DNA of 64,000 nucleotides from contig JARFJB010000400.1 in assembly GCA_036346205.1 (NCBI GenBank), positions 2,081,001-2,145,000 of the forward strand, in the 5' to 3' direction. Position 1 is the stretch's first letter. Every line of letters begins with the position of its first letter. Shown here one piece after another: positions 44,473 to 54,906 of the stretch. Below the pieces are notes generated by a model. That model saw nothing but the letters and a program-made list of their open reading frames with translations, ran no database searches and was not told the origin of the DNA. Origin of the DNA: Vesta saturnalis (lineage: Eukaryota; Arthropoda; Insecta; Coleoptera; Lampyridae). The translations under genes and the position numbers were made by a program.

Positions 44473-45589
44473 TTATTATGCAAATTAGTATAAAATAAAT
44501 AAAAATTCTAGGTAATAAATGAACTAAACTTAGAAGATCCTGGGTAAATAACAAAACAATAAATAATGAAATAATAGAGTAATTCTGGTTGATCCTATTT
44601 CTATTGCCGCTAGGGACGTCGCTGGCAATTTTCCGTCGTGCTGTAACTGTAAAGTGACTAATTACTAAATGTTTTTACACTGAAATAAATGCTCTTAAAA
44701 AAATGTTAATAGCACGGTGTGTGTTATGTGGGTGTTATGTTGGTGAGGTGATTTGGAGGTTACATGGGAAGTTACAACAGGTGAGTGAGTTTGCTATTAT
44801 TTGAATTAGATAGGGAACTGTGGTTAGGATAAGGACCATGTGGTTTTGAAATTACGGCTTCTGAAGTTGTATATTTGAGTAGTTTGATATTAATTATGCA
44901 TGCCTGGATGAAGTGTAAAGCAGTTATGGGTATTTTGATGATAGTGGAATGAGTAGGACTGGTTTCGCAGGACATATATCGGCTTTAATTATGATGATAC
45001 TCAGGTAGTGTTGATAATTAAGTAATGAGGCGATACGAGAGGGTGCTCGTAAAGATTAGCGGTAGTAATAGATGCTGTTGGAGTGTAATTAAGGACTGGG
45101 GAAGTCGTCCCTTAACTGCCGGTAACAAAAAAAGGGGTTTTTCGGTTTCAAGGGGGTTGATTTGAGTGGAAATAGTTAGATGTTAGAAGTAAGTACGTCG
45201 TTTTGAATAATTCACACGCCTACATTGGTGCAAAAAAGCAGCCAAAATGTTGATGTGAATTACAATACCTTTCTCTTTTGTTCAGGGTGGTTGCATCCAA
45301 GGGTAGGAATTTCTGGGGGTCGCAATAGTGAGTAATACGGGGGGCGCCTCCGGCAAACTAAGCACAACGTACCTTAGGCCCGTTTATATGCCGGACTCGA
45401 TGCTAACAGCAGCCACTAGCGTTTTATATAAACGTGACTACAAAAAGGGTGGTTATAAGAATATGTGATTAAGGGATGTAAATCGTTGGTCGGGCAGAGT
45501 GTGGGAATAGGAATGGCAACTGATAACATTTATGAACAATGATAACACAGTTGTGGAAATAACTGGGAAATATGGTTTGATAGGACTTA
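43951..45589. other. No clear gene; (TA)n at 44403-44469
   Basis: A (TA)n tract of about 65 bp lies at 44403-44469. 44700-45589 is G-richer on the plus strand and may be the continuation of the minus-strand LINE fragment at 45590-45703, but no domain can be read. The minus frame 44772-44975 has no known domain. Confidence 0.4.
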
Positions 45590-45703
45590 TATACTACGAT
45601 AGGAATTTTTATGTAAAGGATTTGCAGGATCATTACAAAGTTTATGAATTATAACCGAGTGGTCAATGCTGTCAAAGTCTTTAGCAATGTCCATAATTAG
45701 CAT
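45590..45703 (-). pseudogene. Non-LTR reverse transcriptase fragment
   Basis: The minus strand reads MLIMDIAKDFDSIDHSVIIH followed by KLCNDPANPLHKN. This fits RT motif A (LDIxKAFDxVxH, with the first catalytic Asp) and the short segment after it, in the style of R2-like LINEs. No other RT motif is readable nearby, so family assignment is weak. Confidence 0.4.
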
Positions 45704-47159
45704 TGTAAGCATATGGAGATTTTTTTTGTTGAAGACATTATACTGCATTAACTGTATTTAAAATTAACTTTTAAATGTAAATATGTTTAGTATTTACAAA
45801 TAATCCGTTATGTTTGGAAGAAGATAAGATATCTACAGAGTATTTAGAGGCAAGCTTCACATTTTCTGGTTCCCCGCATTGCTAAAAATGTTTTATTTAT
45901 TTCACCATAGCATTTAAGAAAACATCTACTATAGTAACTAATATTCTGCTCTTTATTATAAATAATTATGTACATGATTTTCTTTATTTTAACATATTAT
46001 CACTGGTAGCTGTATGCAATGTAATACAACTATTTATAATAGCCTCTTTTTTATAAGCTAATTACGTGAACATACATCTTTATATTTTACAAGAGATTAA
46101 TAAGTAAATATGTAGTCTGACTAAATAATACATGCAAATCCTGCGTGACTAAATGTAACAACATTTTTTTTTAATTTTAAATTACTATTAATATCGTTCG
46201 ATTTTTCTCTTAAGAGGAAACTACATTAATCACGATTTAGAAGGATATATAGTATGGTATTGTTATTGCTAATAATAAGTTAATACAGCATCATTAATCG
46301 GCTATTTAATTATTATGGAAGGTTGTGTTATACATATTTATAGATTTAATTTCATGAAATAAAAATTATAGCACTGTTATAAAGTTCTTAAGTAATTATT
46401 ATTTTTTGTTTGTTCTTTTATACTTTTGTATAATTGCTTAATAAATAACATTTTTTTCTTTGACATTTATTACACGAGAAACTCTAGATTAATGCATTAT
46501 TTAACATTTAATATAAATAAGTATTACAACAAAAGTTATTGTATTATAATGCACAATGTTAACAGTTATGTGCAAAATTTCTTCTGCTGATATATTAAGA
46601 TTTACCATTAAAGATGACTATGGTTACTCTTCAGCGTTTAAAGCTATTTACTTTGTAAGTACATAGAAACAAAAATTATTCATGAAGAAGTACCAGCATG
46701 TCTTCAAAGAACATACCATCCTGTTGAGGTCAATAATTAGTAAAAAGTTGTGCAAAACCATAGTAGGTAAATATACCCAAAATAGTAGATATTATGAAGC
46801 TTTTATGTAAAAAAGGCTGTGTGAGTTCCAAGACATTTGATCAATACTATGATGGTCAGGAGTTAAAATATAATATAAATACAAACAAAGGACCCTCAAA
46901 ACAATTACGTTGATATGCAAATAAATATAAAATTATAATAACATCCTGTATCTAATAAATTTAGTGAATGTTTTTTTGTGAAGGCGCCAATCTTACTGAT
47001 AAAACCGGTTGTAATAAATGTTTCCTGCTTTCAATAATAGAAAAACTTTCAAGTTTAAACCTTATTAATTTATGTTTCAGTAATTATAATATGATTTTAT
47101 TAGTTCCTTCACCTTCACGCCATTTCCTTGCGGGGTAGGTAAAACAATCCCTGCCTCTT
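45704..47159. other. AT-rich stretch without recognisable gene
   Basis: Very AT-rich. A short frame at about 46570-46652 ends at a GTAAGT, but nothing else supports an exon. Confidence 0.4.
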
Positions 47160-47960
47160 ATTTATTTTTCATTCACAATCTTTCTCCATGCTTTCCTATT
47201 TCTGCATACCTCCCTAGCTTCCGCAAGATTCATACATTGTCTCTGACATGTCCTTTTATTTTTAAAACTCCTTATCTTTCTTTTTTTTATCATACATTTT
47301 ACTACATTCAGCCAAGTTTTACGCCCGACCTTAACCCTAACCTCACCCACACATATTTGCTTCATTAATCTTGCGTTGTTCATCCTCTCAATGTGGCCAA
47401 ACCAACGTAATGTACTACTTTTATACCTAACCATCATCGTCTTTTCCTCGCCACACTCCGTCATTATTATGTACTCATTCTTTATCTTATTCCTTCTCAT
47501 TTACCACATCTGCTTCTCATATCCACGCATTTATTTTTCATTCGTGCTTTTCTTTTACATATCCATGTCTTACTTCCATACAGTACTGACGGGATAAACA
47601 CGCCATTATAGCTTGCTCGTTTCGCAGCTTTCGTTTCTTATTATCCACATACTTCCAATCACTTTCTTTCCAGCATTAACCCTTCGTGCAATCTCGCCTT
47701 CCACTGTACCATCTGCAGTGAACATTCTACGCAGATATATACCAACTCGTCCACTTGTTCCACAATTTAATCTTGCAGTGTAAACACTCTACTCTTCTTT
47801 CCACATTCCCGGTTGAACACCACAATCTTAGTTTTGTTCACGTTTACCTTTAGGTCCATGCTCTCACAGACTGTATCAAACTTCCTCAGAGCAGTTTCTA
47901 GCTCATCCGCACTGTAACTTTCTTTCTTAATGTTATACAATCGATAATAAGCCCAAAGGA
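47160..47960 (-). pseudogene. LINE ORF2 3' end fragment
   Basis: The minus strand first reads DELETALRKFDTVCESMDLK and VNVNKTKIVVFNRECGKKSR (about 47950-47800), which is the segment after the RT YADD box (typical NxxKTKxMxF). Further on comes TLRWFGHIERMNNARLMKQI, then GRKTWLNVVKCM and AEAREVCRNRKAWRKIVNEK, the characteristic C-terminus of an insect non-LTR family. The YADD box itself is not in the fragment. Frame shifts occur between the two parts. A 5'-truncated copy. Confidence 0.75.
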
Positions 47961-49359
47961 AATAAGAGAATCCCTAACAAAGGTCAAGGCCGATTTTAGT
48001 CAGTGTAGGCGTTAGATAGTTTTGTGGTCCATACATGGTGATTCCTGTAAGTGTTAGGTTAGGCTTAGCTTGGACAGGAATAATAGTTTTGATGTCAAAT
48101 TTTCAGCGTTGCCTAAGTGCTTGGTGAGCATTTCTTTTAAAATAATTTGTAGTTGATAACACTTCTGGTTCCCCGTGTGTGGCAGCCGACTTTGTTATTT
48201 TAGGTAGAACATCCTGTACATATTGATAATTTTGAATTTCTGAGGAAATATCAGGATAACGATGATCATACAACTATGTTACAGTCTTAACATATTTCAA
48301 GATGTTTGAGGGTTATCATGTTTTTGAGTTAGAAGAGAGCAAAGTTACGGTATTATTTTACACAATTAGACAAATTTCTTTTGGCACTAAAGTAAATAAG
48401 ACATAAATGCATTTTTTGAACCTCAAAATAATTGTCCAGAGGGTGATTAAACATTACGTCTAAAAGTCGACTGCTTTAAATACAAAGTATAGGTATTTTA
48501 TTATTCATCAATGGATTTCTTGTTCAAAAAATAGAGAATAATTATTTTTTGAGTTACTAGAATAAAACGCTTATTTCTCAAAACCTACTGTATGATTGAC
48601 TAAACTGCATGATTTTTATAGAGAAGCTCTTATTTGCATTAACCATGGTTACGATTGAAAGATTGGGAACTTTACCACAAATTGATTTTTTTAATGGATG
48701 GTGTATAATATTACGGTAATACCGACATTCTGAATACGCGTTACGCTGATGGCGAGTGTACTTGAATTCTCTCAATGACAAACATAAGCATTTAACGACG
48801 AAAAATAAATAAATGAATTTAAATAAATTAAAAAAATTTAAGTCAGCCGACTCGAAACACTTTCTACCTTCTATTATTTAGATCGATTCAATCAAATACT
48901 TATACCAAATTTGAATACAGTCGCTTTTCAAGTTTTTGAGATATTGCGAGAAAATAAACTTTACCCCTCTTCTTACTTCTCAGCTCCACCAACCCCAACA
49001 TCGTATCAATGTGGTCTTGCCATTTAAGTTTTCAATATTTATGTCGTATTTGAATGGAATCGCTGTTTATGTTTTTGTATTATTGCGACCGAAATAAATC
49101 ATAATTAACTCTTCTTACTCCTTTAAATGTTAAATTCTTGGGTTAGATTTAAATTGTTGAGTTATTGCGGCTGGCAGAAAAACCACATTTACCCCTCTAC
49201 TCCTTACACTATCCAATCGCTTTTCAATTTTTAGTTTTCTCACCTAAACGGAAAGTTATTGTAATCGGTTAAACAAATTCAAAATTAAAATGGGATCGGA
49301 CATATTCGTTTTGAGGTCCACTTAGTCGTAAAAAGTGGTTTATGAAAAATGTCAAAAAC
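47961..49359. other. No gene; imperfect internal repeats at 48880-49250
   Basis: Blocks such as TCGCTTTTCAAGTTTTTGAG, then ATATTGCG and TTACCCCTCTTCTTACT recur three to four times with divergence between 48920 and 49230. A GAACATCCTGTACAT motif at about 48207 resembles mariner-like termini. The minus frame 48578-48781 has no known domain. Confidence 0.4.
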
Positions 49360-49494
49360 TTGTACAGCGCCTGCGTTCAAATTGAATACAAGTGTTTAAA
49401 ACCTAAATATTCAGGTCCCAGTGCAATTTGTGTGCGTCAGTGTGTCCGTGTCCGTGTGAGTGTTTGCATATGTGAGTATGCGCCTGTGTGTGTG

Positions 49495-49540
<46 letters not shown>

Positions 49541-49672
49541 CGCGCGTGTATGTGCGTGCGTGTGTGTGTTGTTTTTTCTTTCGACCACAATAACTAAACA
49601 AAATTGTACAGCGCCTACATTCAAATTAGACACAAGTGATTAAGACCTACATGCTCAGACTCGAGTGAAATT
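49360..49672. repeat. TG microsatellite between two direct repeats
   Basis: TTGTACAGCGCCTGCGTTCA at 49360 and TTGTACAGCGCCTACATTCA at 49604 open two diverged copies of about 70 bp that flank a TG/CG tract (about 49428-49570). Confidence 0.8.
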
Positions 49673-49921
49673 TGGTGACGATCGGTACAGAGAGTACGAA
49701 GTAAAAAAATAACGCCAAGAAAATTACGTTTAGTCGAAGTGAACTATGCTAATGCGTAAAATGCGCTGTTACGCAAGTGTATTCTATTTCTTTAGACTAC
49801 ATCATATTTATTATACTTAAATTAAAACAAACTCGATAATAGCTTTATTTATATTTTTTAATCTTGCTTCGTGGAATACCCTACTTAATTGCAATAATTT
49901 TGAAATAGAATTCCACAATGT
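49673..49921. other. Linker without gene
   Basis: Nothing recognisable. Confidence 0.4.
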
Positions 49922-50400
49922 TGTATATGAATATTTATTTCTCAACGCGTTTCAATACAGCATGTATCATTATCAAAAGTAAAATATGAGCAAATTAATA
50001 ACAAGTAGTTATGGTAACATCATTAAGGTAAAACAGCAAACTATAACAAAAAATAATTGTAAAAATAATAATATGTTTACAATTGCAGTTTCCTTAAATA
50101 CAAATGTTCATTTTATAAAATAGTTTATCTCTTTTTAGATTCGATTTTATATTCTATATGCTATGAATTGTTAACATTCACCCTTAGTGCAATCGGCTAC
50201 CCAGACAACTGAATTAACTTCTTTAAATTAAAAGAACTCTTACTAAATAGCACTAATATTTCAAATATGATTCAACAACGTTTTATATAAATATTTACTT
50301 CTCAACGCATTTCAATACAACATGTATCATTATCAAAAGAAAATATATCTGTAAAATAATAAGTAATTATGGTAGCAAATCACTACGGCAAAACGGCACA
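49922..50400 (-). repeat. Two direct copies of a Penelope-like terminal repeat block with degenerate hammerhead
   Basis: CTCAACGCGTTTCAATACAG (49943) and CTCAACGCATTTCAATACAA (50302) lie about 360 bp apart with similar flanks (ATGTATCATTATCAAAAG, GTAATTATGGTA). On the minus strand each block reads TTGATAATGATACATG then a TGTATTGAAA part and GCGTTGAG: a stem ATACA/TGTAT followed by GAAA, as in a hammerhead ribozyme, but the CUGAnGA core is altered. They lie immediately beside the Penelope-like cluster and probably belong to it or to a related family. Confidence 0.4.
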
Positions 50401-50517
50401 TCTGATGTAAATTATAATTCTGTATTTAAAATGTCTGTTAACGGTGAGTCTATAAGATCAAACTGTTCGTTCATTAGGTACTCTGTCGATGTTTATAAAT
50501 TTCTAATGCTTCCAAAA

Positions 50518-52125
50518 CATGTAATTTGTCTTTATAAAATACTTATCTTTTTTGGGGTTTTTAATGGTGTATTTTAAATTATACACTCTAAACGTTTCGA
50601 TAACACTTACAGTTATCTTCGTCAGTAGTAATATTTGTTAAAAATTGTTAAAGATTTTTGTCAAAGTTGAAAAATTAAAACATAAACATCAGCCTTCTAT
50701 TAATATAACGGTTTGCGAAACGTATAAAGCCAACTATAAAATTAAATTTTAGTAAAGAATAACTAGGTCATTAAAAACTAAATATTGTTAAACTGCCTTC
50801 AAGATGACAAATCAGAACACTCTCTACGGCAAAAGATAACAATGAAATTTGTCAGCCAAAAAACACATTTAACAAAATTTAATCGAGTTATGATGTAAGT
50901 GTAAAGTTGTGAAAAACTTCAATTTGAAAATGATAGAAGAATTCACAAAGCCAAACATTACATCAAATAAAATAACCCAGATAAATCTAACAAAGAGATA
51001 TCTTTATCAATAAGTGAAAGTGTTATTAACAATGAAAAGCACAATGCAGAACGTTTTTTGTAATTTTTAATTTTAATCTAATTTCAACTACTTATGTTAA
51101 ATTATAGTGCTGTGGTAATTTAACATATAATTGGTAAATCATTTGCTTCAAGGTCTAGGAAAAACACAGTAACAAACCTAGACATACCAAAAGTTAAAAT
51201 TAAAATCAAAATTAAAACGTATCATTATGCTTTTTTTTAATTATAAGATGCCAAAACCTATTTAAACGGTGATTTTCTTCTTGTCTATTAAAATTATTAG
51301 GGTGTTTATATACTTCAATAGTTTTACGTTGTAAACGAACATAATAATGAGTTTGTCTTGACAATATTTCCACATTGTCAAATTGAATGTCATGATTTAG
51401 ATTATTCAGGGCATACTCAGCCACAGCGGACCTCTCTGGTTGACCTAATCTACAAAATCTCATATGTTATTTGCGTCTCGTATCAAAGCTACGTTTTGTG
51501 ATTCCGATGTATGCTTTTCCACATACACAAGATAACTTATACACTCCGGAAGATGATAAAGGGTTTGACACAACTTTAGGTGATCTTAAATGTTCTTTAA
51601 TTTTTCTTGTAGGTTTAAAAATAGTCCTAATGCCATATCTAATTAGGATTTTTTCAATTCTATTTGCAACATTAGCTATAAAAGGAAGAAAAGCAGTACC
51701 AACATTAAGAACTGGTTTTTCTTTAAGATTACGCCTAGAAGGTGTAATAATATTATTAATATCTGTAAGTGAATATCCATTACCTTGTAAGGATTTTCTT
51801 AAATATTTATATTTATCCTTCAAAAATTCAGGGTCACACATTCGTTTTGCTCGATCTACTAAAGATTTAATTACACCAATTTTTTGACGTGGGTGGTGGT
51901 TGGATAATTTATGAAGGTATCTATCAGTGTGTGTCGGCTTTCTGTAAACCTTAAAACATAGTGAATTATTATATTTAGATATTAATATGTCAAGAAATGG
52001 TAAACTTCCATTAGTTTCTTTTCCATGGTAAACTGAATACTAGGATGTATACCATTTATAAAAACCAAAAACTCATGCAGTGCTTCTTCTCCATGTCTCC
52101 AAATAACAAATGTGTCATCTACACC
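50518..52125 (-). pseudogene. Penelope-like element copy 1: RT end and GIY-YIG endonuclease
   Basis: Minus-strand reading: VDDTFVIWRHGEEALHEFL (RT catalytic box and what follows, about 52122-52066), SIQFTMEKKLMEV, several frame changes, then from 51841 MCDPEFLKDKYKYLRKSL, NVGTAFLPFIANVANRIEKI and SSSGVYKLSCVCGKAYIGIT: GVY, ten residues, YIG is the GIY-YIG nuclease signature. KRSFDTR follows, then a frame change (about 51465), CRLGQPERSAVAEYALNN and TIEVYKHPNNFNR. Penelope-like elements couple RT to this nuclease for target cleavage and integration. At the position of the GIY-YIG catalytic Glu, twelve residues before the final Asn of NNFN, a Lys is read. The 3' part (50518-51200) is non-coding and holds a hammerhead-like motif. 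5'-truncated in the RT. Confidence 0.85.
50575..50640 (-). ncRNA. Hammerhead ribozyme-like motif 1 (Penelope-like element)
   Basis: On the minus strand CTGACGA, a bulged A, stem II GATAAC/GTTATC with loop TGTAAGT, then GAAAC followed by GTT (core 50591-50625). Stem I can start with CTA/TAG directly outside the core. Helix III would be only A-C with G-U and no loop, the short form for which dimers have been proposed. Penelope-like elements are known to encode hammerhead motifs. The extra A after CTGACGA departs from the minimal consensus. Confidence 0.6.
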
Positions 52126-53575
52126 TTCATAAATTATTCAACCACCATCCACGTCAAAAAATTGGTGTAACTAAATCTTTAGTAGATCGAGCAAAACGAA
52201 TTTGTGACCCTGAATTTTTGAAGGATGACTATAAATATTTAAGAAAATCCTTACAACATAATGGATATTCACTTACAGATATTAATAACGTTATTACACG
52301 TTCTAGGCGTAAACTTACAGAAAAACCAGTTGTTAATGTTGGTACTGCTTTTCTTCCTTTTATAGTTAATGTTACAAATAGAATTGAAAAAATGCTAATT
52401 AAATATGGCATTAGGACTATTTTTAAACCTACAAGAAAAATTAAAGAACATTTAAGATCACCTAAAGATGTGTCAAACCCTCTGTCATCTTCCGGAGTGT
52501 ATAAGTTATCTTGTTTATGTGGAAAAGTATACATCGGAACCACAAAACGTAGCTTTGATACAAGACTTAAAGAACATATAATATTTTGTAGATTAGGTCA
52601 AGCCGAGAAGTCTGCTGTGGCTGACCATGCCCTGAATAACCTAAATCATGGCATTCAATTTGACAATATGGAAATATTGTCAAAACAAACTCATTATTAT
52701 GTTCGTTTACAATGCGACGCTATTCAAATATATAAACACTCTAATAATTTTAATAGATAAGAAGAAAATTTCCCATTAAATAGGCTTTGGCACCTTATAA
52801 TTAAAAAAAGGTATAATGATACGTCTTAATTTTTATTTTAATTTTGACGTTTGGTATGTCTAGGTTTTTTGCTGTGTTTTTCCTAGACCTTGAAGCAAAT
52901 GATTTACCAATTATATGTTAAATTACCACAGCTCTATAATTTAACATAAGTAGTTGAAATTAAGATTAAAATTAAAAAAATTACAAAAACGTTCTGCATT
53001 ATGCTTTTGATTGTTAATAACACTTCTACTTATTGATAAAGATATCTCTTTGTTAGATTTAACTGGGTTATTTTATTTGATGTAATGTTTGGATTTGTGA
53101 ATGCTTCTATCATTTTCAAATTGAAGTTCTTCACAACTTTACACTTACATCATAACTCGATTAAATTTTGTTAAATGTGTTTTTTGGCTGACAAATTTCA
53201 TTGTTAGCTTTCACCGTAGAGAGTGTTCTGAATTATCATCTTTAAGGCAGTTTAACAATATTTAATTTTTAATGACCTACTTATTCTTTACTAAAATTTA
53301 ATTTTATAGTTGGCTTTATACCTTTCTCAAACTGTTATATTAATAGCAGGCTGATGTTTATGTTTTAATTTTTCAACTTTGACAAAATTGTTTACAACAC
53401 CTTTAACAATTTTTAACACCTATTACTACTGACGAAGATAGCTGTAAGTGTTATCGAAACGTTTAGATTGTATAATTTAAAATACACCATTAAAAACACG
53501 AAAAAAGATAAGTATTTTATTATGAGTGGTAATTGTGAAAGTTTACATTTTCATATGTAATTTGTCTTGTTTCTT
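52126..53575 (+). pseudogene. Penelope-like element copy 2: GIY-YIG endonuclease
   Basis: Inverted partner of copy 1; homology runs over about 1.37 kb. The frame from 52110 is open for 216 codons, but its first residues are antisense of copy 1, so the start is chimeric. True element sequence begins KLFNHHPRQKIGVTKSLVDR, then NVGTAFLPFIVNVTNRIEKM, SSSGVYKLSCLCGKVYIGTT (GIY-YIG signature), KRSFDTRLKEH, and DAIQIYKHSNNFNR before a stop that replaces Gln of copy 1. The presumed catalytic Glu position is Asp here. The reading continues after the stop as LNRLWHLIIKKRYNDTS. Non-coding 3' part with hammerhead-like motif at 53415-53480. The RT is missing entirely. Confidence 0.85.
53415..53480 (+). 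ncRNA. Hammerhead ribozyme-like motif 2 (Penelope-like element)
   Basis: CTGACGA (53429-53435), bulged A, stem II GATAGC/GTTATC with loop TGTAAGT, GAAAC (53456-53460), GTT (53461-53463). Relative to motif 1, stem II has A to G, which keeps pairing as G-U. The core is intact. Confidence 0.6.
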
Positions 53576-53689
53576 ACAAAAACTTAAGTTTAATGTTATT
53601 TTCTTAAGTTGTAAGGTGATTATTCAGTATTAAATCTTTGGCATGATTTAATTTGTTTGTGGTTTATATGTAACATCTAATGAGTTCTC

Positions 53690-54535
53690 TGTACCTAATA
53701 TCAAAGTTCTGAAATGTTTGTCTAATTTGAATAGAATCTTATCAAAAATAATTATTTAAAAAATTTGATCATCAAAATTGTGCTTAAAAATATTTGCTAA
53801 AAATGGCGAAATTGGACTGCCCATAGGTATTCCATTCGTATGGAAATAAATCTTATTGAATGTGAAATAAGTGATTAACACAGAGATCAAATAATTAATT
53901 TAACTTCATACTTGTAACTAATTCAACGTTATTATTAAATAAAAAATTATTTAATAAACGCATTGTCGAAGAGGTATTTTAGAAAATCTACTTGCAACAT
54001 CGATATTACAAGTTTACTATTTGGTGGTAATTTTTTTTGTATTTTTGAAGTATATTAGTTAGTTTTAAAGAATTCTTAAAAGAATGTTTTGATTTGTACT
54101 TTAAATTGTCAATTATTGTGTGGTTTATTTTAATTATTAGGTGTTAGGGTGTAAGAAGCTTCTGTTCTAATGGGCATGTTTGGTTGTTGATTTTTATGAG
54201 ACCGTATAGTTTTGGTGCTTGTGGGTTTTGGTTTAAAATTGGTTGTTTCTCTAAATTGTGAAATTGTGAAATTTCGTTGTAGGATCTCTGCTTAAATATT
54301 CCAAATTTTAGTTCATAATAAAATCATTAACTTTCTGCATGTAATTATCTTTTGGAATAATTATTGAACTGTTATTTTTGTTTGAACCGAAATTTTGTTA
54401 CTTTTATTAATTTTATTCTTAACTGATTTTAGTAAGCAATTGTGAATTTTTAATGTATATTAAAGTTATACAATCTAAACGTTTCGATAACACTTACAGT
54501 TACCTTCGTTACTAGTAATATTATCTATTAAAATT
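53690..54535 (-). pseudogene. Penelope-like element copy 3: reverse transcriptase half
   Basis: Minus-strand reading from the hammerhead-like motif downward: SSIIIPKDNYMQKVNDFIMN, EYLSRDPTTKFHNF (54360-54250), NPQAPKLYGLIKINNQTCPL (RT fingers, PKAPxLYGLPKIHK type), SLKLTNILQKYKKN, YFTFNKIYFHTNGIPMGSPI and SPFLANIFKHNFDDQIF. The GxPMGSPxSPxLANIF block is the RT motif preceding the YVDD catalytic box. The YVDD box and nuclease are not present, because the sequence ends near 53740. Multiple stops and frame changes. Together with copies 1 and 2 nearly all of a Penelope-like protein is represented, but in separate pieces. Confidence 0.8.
54460..54530 (-). ncRNA. Degenerate hammerhead-like motif 3
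   Basis: The minus strand reads GTAACGAAGGTAAC, loop TGTAAGT, GTTATCGAAACG. Stem II GGTAAC/GTTATC and the GAAAC part are kept, but CTGACGA has become GTAACGA, which should abolish catalysis. It lies upstream of the RT reading of copy 3, as expected for a Penelope-like terminal repeat. Confidence 0.5.
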
Positions 54536-54906
54536 GTTAAAGATATTGGAGACTGGTGTACGCAGTTTGCAAGAGAGTAGACGTGTTTAGAATTCGTTGC
54601 AGTTATCTAGGAGTTTAATACGTGATTTAAAATTAAGGTAGAGTTTGGGTTAATTGCAGCAAGTGATTTAGTGATTTAGTGTAGTAAAATATATTTAATT
54701 TTTAGTGATTCAACCATCCAAAACCTAATAATGACATTCTAAAATGTAAAATTTATTTATTTTAATGGAAAGAATATTATTGTATACTAAAGAATACGCG
54801 GGTGACCTTTGACACATTTTCAATTGTAAATGGTGTAATTTTATACTAATTTATTTAGTAGAAATGGAATATTGTAATAATAGGTAAATATTATTTTAAT
54901 TGAAAA
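54536..54906. other. No gene; possible LINE 5' leader
   Basis: AT-rich sequence between the Penelope-like copy 3 and the purine-rich LINE. No feature. Confidence 0.4.

Noticed and set aside
46570..46655. Short frame ending at GTAAGT that could be an exon
   Set aside because: AT-rich context, no convincing acceptor or continuation.
51471..52543. 138-codon plus frame (51471-51887) and 104-codon minus frame (52229-52543)
   Set aside because: Both are antisense shadows of the two GIY-YIG copies.
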